Part shown: positions 62,102 to 64,000 of the stretch, piece after piece
Layout of the letters: every line of letters begins with the position of its first letter
How positions within the stretch are numbered: position 1 is the stretch's first letter
Origin: Marinirhabdus sp963793275
Lineage (GTDB): Bacteria; Bacteroidota; Bacteroidia; Flavobacteriales; Flavobacteriaceae
Assembly: GCA_963793275.1 (NCBI GenBank)
Contig: CAWBZL010000004.1
Span: 496,001 to 560,000, forward strand
Direction of reading: 5' to 3'
Length of the DNA stretch: 64,000 bases
The notes under the pieces: generated by a model
What the model was told of the DNA's origin: nothing
Database searches by the model: none
What the model saw: the letters and a program-made list of their open reading frames with translations, nothing else
Program-made: the position numbers and the translations under genes

Positions 62102-62203
62102 TTGGCGTGTCTTAAGGGTTAAAATTTCTTGACAGAAAAACAAAACTAAAGCCCAAACACCAACAATCTTGTTAAATGCAGGTTAAAAAAGCATAAATAT
62201 TGA

Positions 62204-63052
62204 TTATTTCGCAATATCGTTGGTTTCAGCATACATGTGTACATCGCGTTGTGGAAATGGAATTACAATTCCTGCTGCCTCTAAACGAGCTTTTCCTTCT
62301 TCCAGAATAAGAAAGCGGAGCGCCCAAAAATCTGAAATATGAGACCAATAGCGCACCGAAATATTTACAGAACTGTCTGCCAGAGCAACAACCACTATCT
62401 GCGGCATTTTTCCTTCCAGTTGTTTTACGGTTTCCTGCTCATTTACCAGGTTCATTAAAATTTCCTTGGCGAGCTTTACATCACAACTATAGCTTATCCC
62501 AAAGATGATGTTTTCCTTTCGGAGTTCTTCTTCGGTATAGTTTATAATATTTTCGTTACTTAATTTTCCATTGGGAAGAATAGCCAACTGGTTTCCAAAG
62601 GTGTTCAACTTTGTGTTAAAAATTGAAATTTCTTTTACAGTACCTTCTATACCTTGTGCGGCGATAAAATCTCCCACTTTAAAAGGTTTCAGTAATAATA
62701 TAAGCACACCGCCAGCAAAATTTGCTAAAGAACCCTGTAATGCAAGACCAATAGCCAATCCTGCAGCACCAATAATAGCCACAAGTGAAGCAGACTCAAC
62801 ACCAAGTTGCGTTATTACTAAAACAAATAAGACTATTTTAAGTCCCCAGTTAATGAGGCTTTCAATAAATTTTTCCAGCGTAAGGTCATAATCTTTCTTG
62901 GCAAAAAATTTATGCACTACGCGGTTTATGATTTTTATAACCCAAAGCCCAACGACCAGTAATAGCAATGCTAATGCAATACTGGGCAAATAGTCTATTA
63001 GCTTTTGTCCATATTTATCTAAAACAGATTGTAAATCTTTAAACTTGTCCAT
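62204..63052 (-). CDS. mscS: Small-conductance mechanosensitive channel, MscS family
   Basis: A 282-residue inner-membrane channel that opens under osmotic downshock. It has three membrane helices at residues ~21-45, ~66-86 and ~90-120. The pore helix has the typical Ala/Gly pattern, AIIGAAGLAIGLALQGSLANFAGG. The cytoplasmic cage follows, with DFIAAQGIEGTVKEISIFNT and LPNGKLSNENIINY. Length is close to E. coli MscS (286). It is 5 bp downstream of the DUF255 gene on the same strand, so they are likely co-transcribed. Confidence 0.95.
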   Translation of the reverse strand: MDKFKDLQSVLDKYGQKLIDYLPSIALALLLLVVGLWVIKIINRVVHKFFAKKDYDLTLEKFIESLINWGLKIVLFVLVITQLGVESASLVAIIGAAGLAIGLALQGSLANFAGGVLILLLKPFKVGDFIAAQGIEGTVKEISIFNTKLNTFGNQLAILPNGKLSNENIINYTEEELRKENIIFGISYSCDVKLAKEILMNLVNEQETVKQLEGKMPQIVVVALADSSVNISVRYWSHISDFWALRFLILEEGKARLEAAGIVIPFPQRDVHMYAETNDIAK

Positions 63053-63057
63053 ATTTT

Positions 63058-64000
63058 TTATTCTGAAATTTTAAGGGTTTGTAAAGCTTTCTCTACCGAA
63101 TTAACCGGCAGACGGCACGCATTGTTTACGCACACGTAAATTAATGTTTCCTCTCCTGGCGATCTTCCCTCCAGTAAATAGCTGTTGCTTTCTTTTTCCG
63201 AAGCTGCTATCAAAACATTAGGAAGGTAGTGTTTATTCAATTCTTTTAATTTTTCCGAAGCGTTTTTTCCGGATACAACAATCTCGTAAAAGTTAAATTG
63301 GTGATTTTCCAGAAGGTCTAACCAATTTGGGAAAACACCAGGATACTTAGTTGCATCCGGCAAAACGTTTTTAAGCATTTGGTCACTTGCATTACGATAG
63401 TTGGGGGCATCAAAATAATGCGAAAGTTTAAAAAGGTTTTTAGCCATTATAGAATTGGAAGAAGAAATTACGTTATCACGGTATTCTATGGTTCGGGTAA
63501 CTAATTTTGTGTCTTTATTGGAAGTAAAATAAAACATTCCTTTTTCTTCATTGTAGAAGTGGGTGAAACTATAGTCTGCTAACTCCTTAGCTAACGTAAG
63601 CCATTGCGCGTCCATGGTTACTTCGTAAAGAGCGATATATGCTTCTATTATTGCTGCATAATCTTCTAAGTACCCATTAATAGAGCTCACTCCGTCTTTA
63701 TAACTATGAAACAAACCACCGTCCTTTTGTAGCTGTTTATTTTTTATAAAATAGGCATTTTTAATAGCGGCATCCAGATATTCTTTTTCTTGTAACGCCT
63801 TGTAAGCATCCACATATCCCTTAAGCATAAGTCCATTCCAGGAAGTGAGTATTTTGTCGTCCAATCTTGGTTTAGGACGTTTGTTTCGGTATTCTAATAA
63901 GGAAGTTCTCCAACCGGCTTTCTTTTTCTTCAGTTGGGGTACAGAAATATTATGGTTTGAAGCAATTATACTATCGGCATCAGTTCTTATAAGCACATAA
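63058..64000 (-). CDS. DUF255 thioredoxin-domain protein (YyaL-like), N-terminus outside window
   Basis: C-terminal part of a large protein whose 5' end lies beyond the right edge; the GTG at 63996 is internal because the frame continues. About 314 residues are visible. They include the conserved RPKPRLDDKILTSWNGLMLKGYVDA and the (alpha/alpha)6-barrel-like region with KDGGLFHSYKDGV and YFTSNKDTKLVTRTIEYRD. The end is IYVCVNNACRLPVNSVEKA. The family pairs an N-terminal thioredoxin-like domain (not in view) with a glycosidase-like barrel; no activity is established. Upstream of mscS by 5 bp. Confidence 0.9.
   Translation of the reverse strand, partial: YVLIRTDADSIIASNHNISVPQLKKKKAGWRTSLLEYRNKRPKPRLDDKILTSWNGLMLKGYVDAYKALQEKEYLDAAIKNAYFIKNKQLQKDGGLFHSYKDGVSSINGYLEDYAAIIEAYIALYEVTMDAQWLTLAKELADYSFTHFYNEEKGMFYFTSNKDTKLVTRTIEYRDNVISSSNSIMAKNLFKLSHYFDAPNYRNASDQMLKNVLPDATKYPGVFPNWLDLLENHQFNFYEIVVSGKNASEKLKELNKHYLPNVLIAASEKESNSYLLEGRSPGEETLIYVCVNNACRLPVNSVEKALQTLKISE

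Noticed and set aside
1..64000. CRISPR array, tRNA, rRNA, IS element or prophage
   Set aside because: No regular spacer-repeat array, no cloverleaf sequence, no transposase or integrase and no phage structural gene was seen on either strand by reading.

Overview
The window is a chromosomal segment of a member of the Bacteroidota, most likely family Flavobacteriaceae. The evidence is a type IX secretion cargo protein with a C-terminal sorting domain, the 2443-residue gliding/secretion protein SprA, a RemB-like gliding protein, an Alternative Complex III (act) operon joined to caa3-type oxidase genes, Flavobacteria-style promoters (TTG, about 20 bp, TAnnTTTG) and weak ribosome binding sites. 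Nearly all of it is ordinary core genome. No rRNA, tRNA, CRISPR array, insertion sequence, prophage or plasmid feature was seen.

Layout. 1-3.3 kb: end of glyS and a secreted T9SS cargo. 3.4-11.1 kb: a small lipoprotein, a very large outer-membrane protein with a broken frame, exonuclease III, an OmpA-type lipoprotein, an aldo/keto reductase and a SPOR protein. 11.2-23.3 kb: respiratory operon actA-actB-actC-actD-actE-actF-coxB-coxA, preceded by a promoter and a leader that can fold into a nested hairpin. 23.3-30.9 kb: a candidate small RNA, a peroxiredoxin, ruvB (broken frame), a cytochrome P450, queG, maeB and ruvA. 30.9-42.9 kb: sprA, gcvH, a VanZ-like gene, two TonB-like genes and remB. 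42.9-49.6 kb: an MBL-fold hydrolase, then cyoE, two coxC genes (one with an in-frame TGA), subunit IV, a cysteine-less SCO-like protein, SCO, a DUF420 protein and a small CxxC membrane protein, which together supply heme and copper to the oxidase encoded 20 kb upstream. 49.7-57.6 kb: a MacB/Lol-like ABC exporter with two permeases, two adaptors and a TolC-like protein, then tsaB. 57.6-62 kb: three paralogous secreted proteins of unknown function around a membrane-bound TPR/AraC-type regulator. 62.2-64 kb: an MscS channel and the C-terminal part of a DUF255 thioredoxin-domain protein.

The genes of 11-23 kb and 44-49.6 kb form one functional unit: quinol oxidation by Alternative Complex III, electron transfer to a caa3-type cytochrome oxidase, and its maturation.

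Five otherwise intact conserved genes carry a single frame-breaking change, and queG lacks a standard start codon. Several of the changes sit in short homopolymers and hit housekeeping or respiratory genes, so sequence error is the likeliest explanation. The most interesting non-coding signals are a two-hairpin RNA downstream of coxA with a perfect palindrome over its promoter, the structured actA leader, and two paralogous promoters with an identically placed upstream element.
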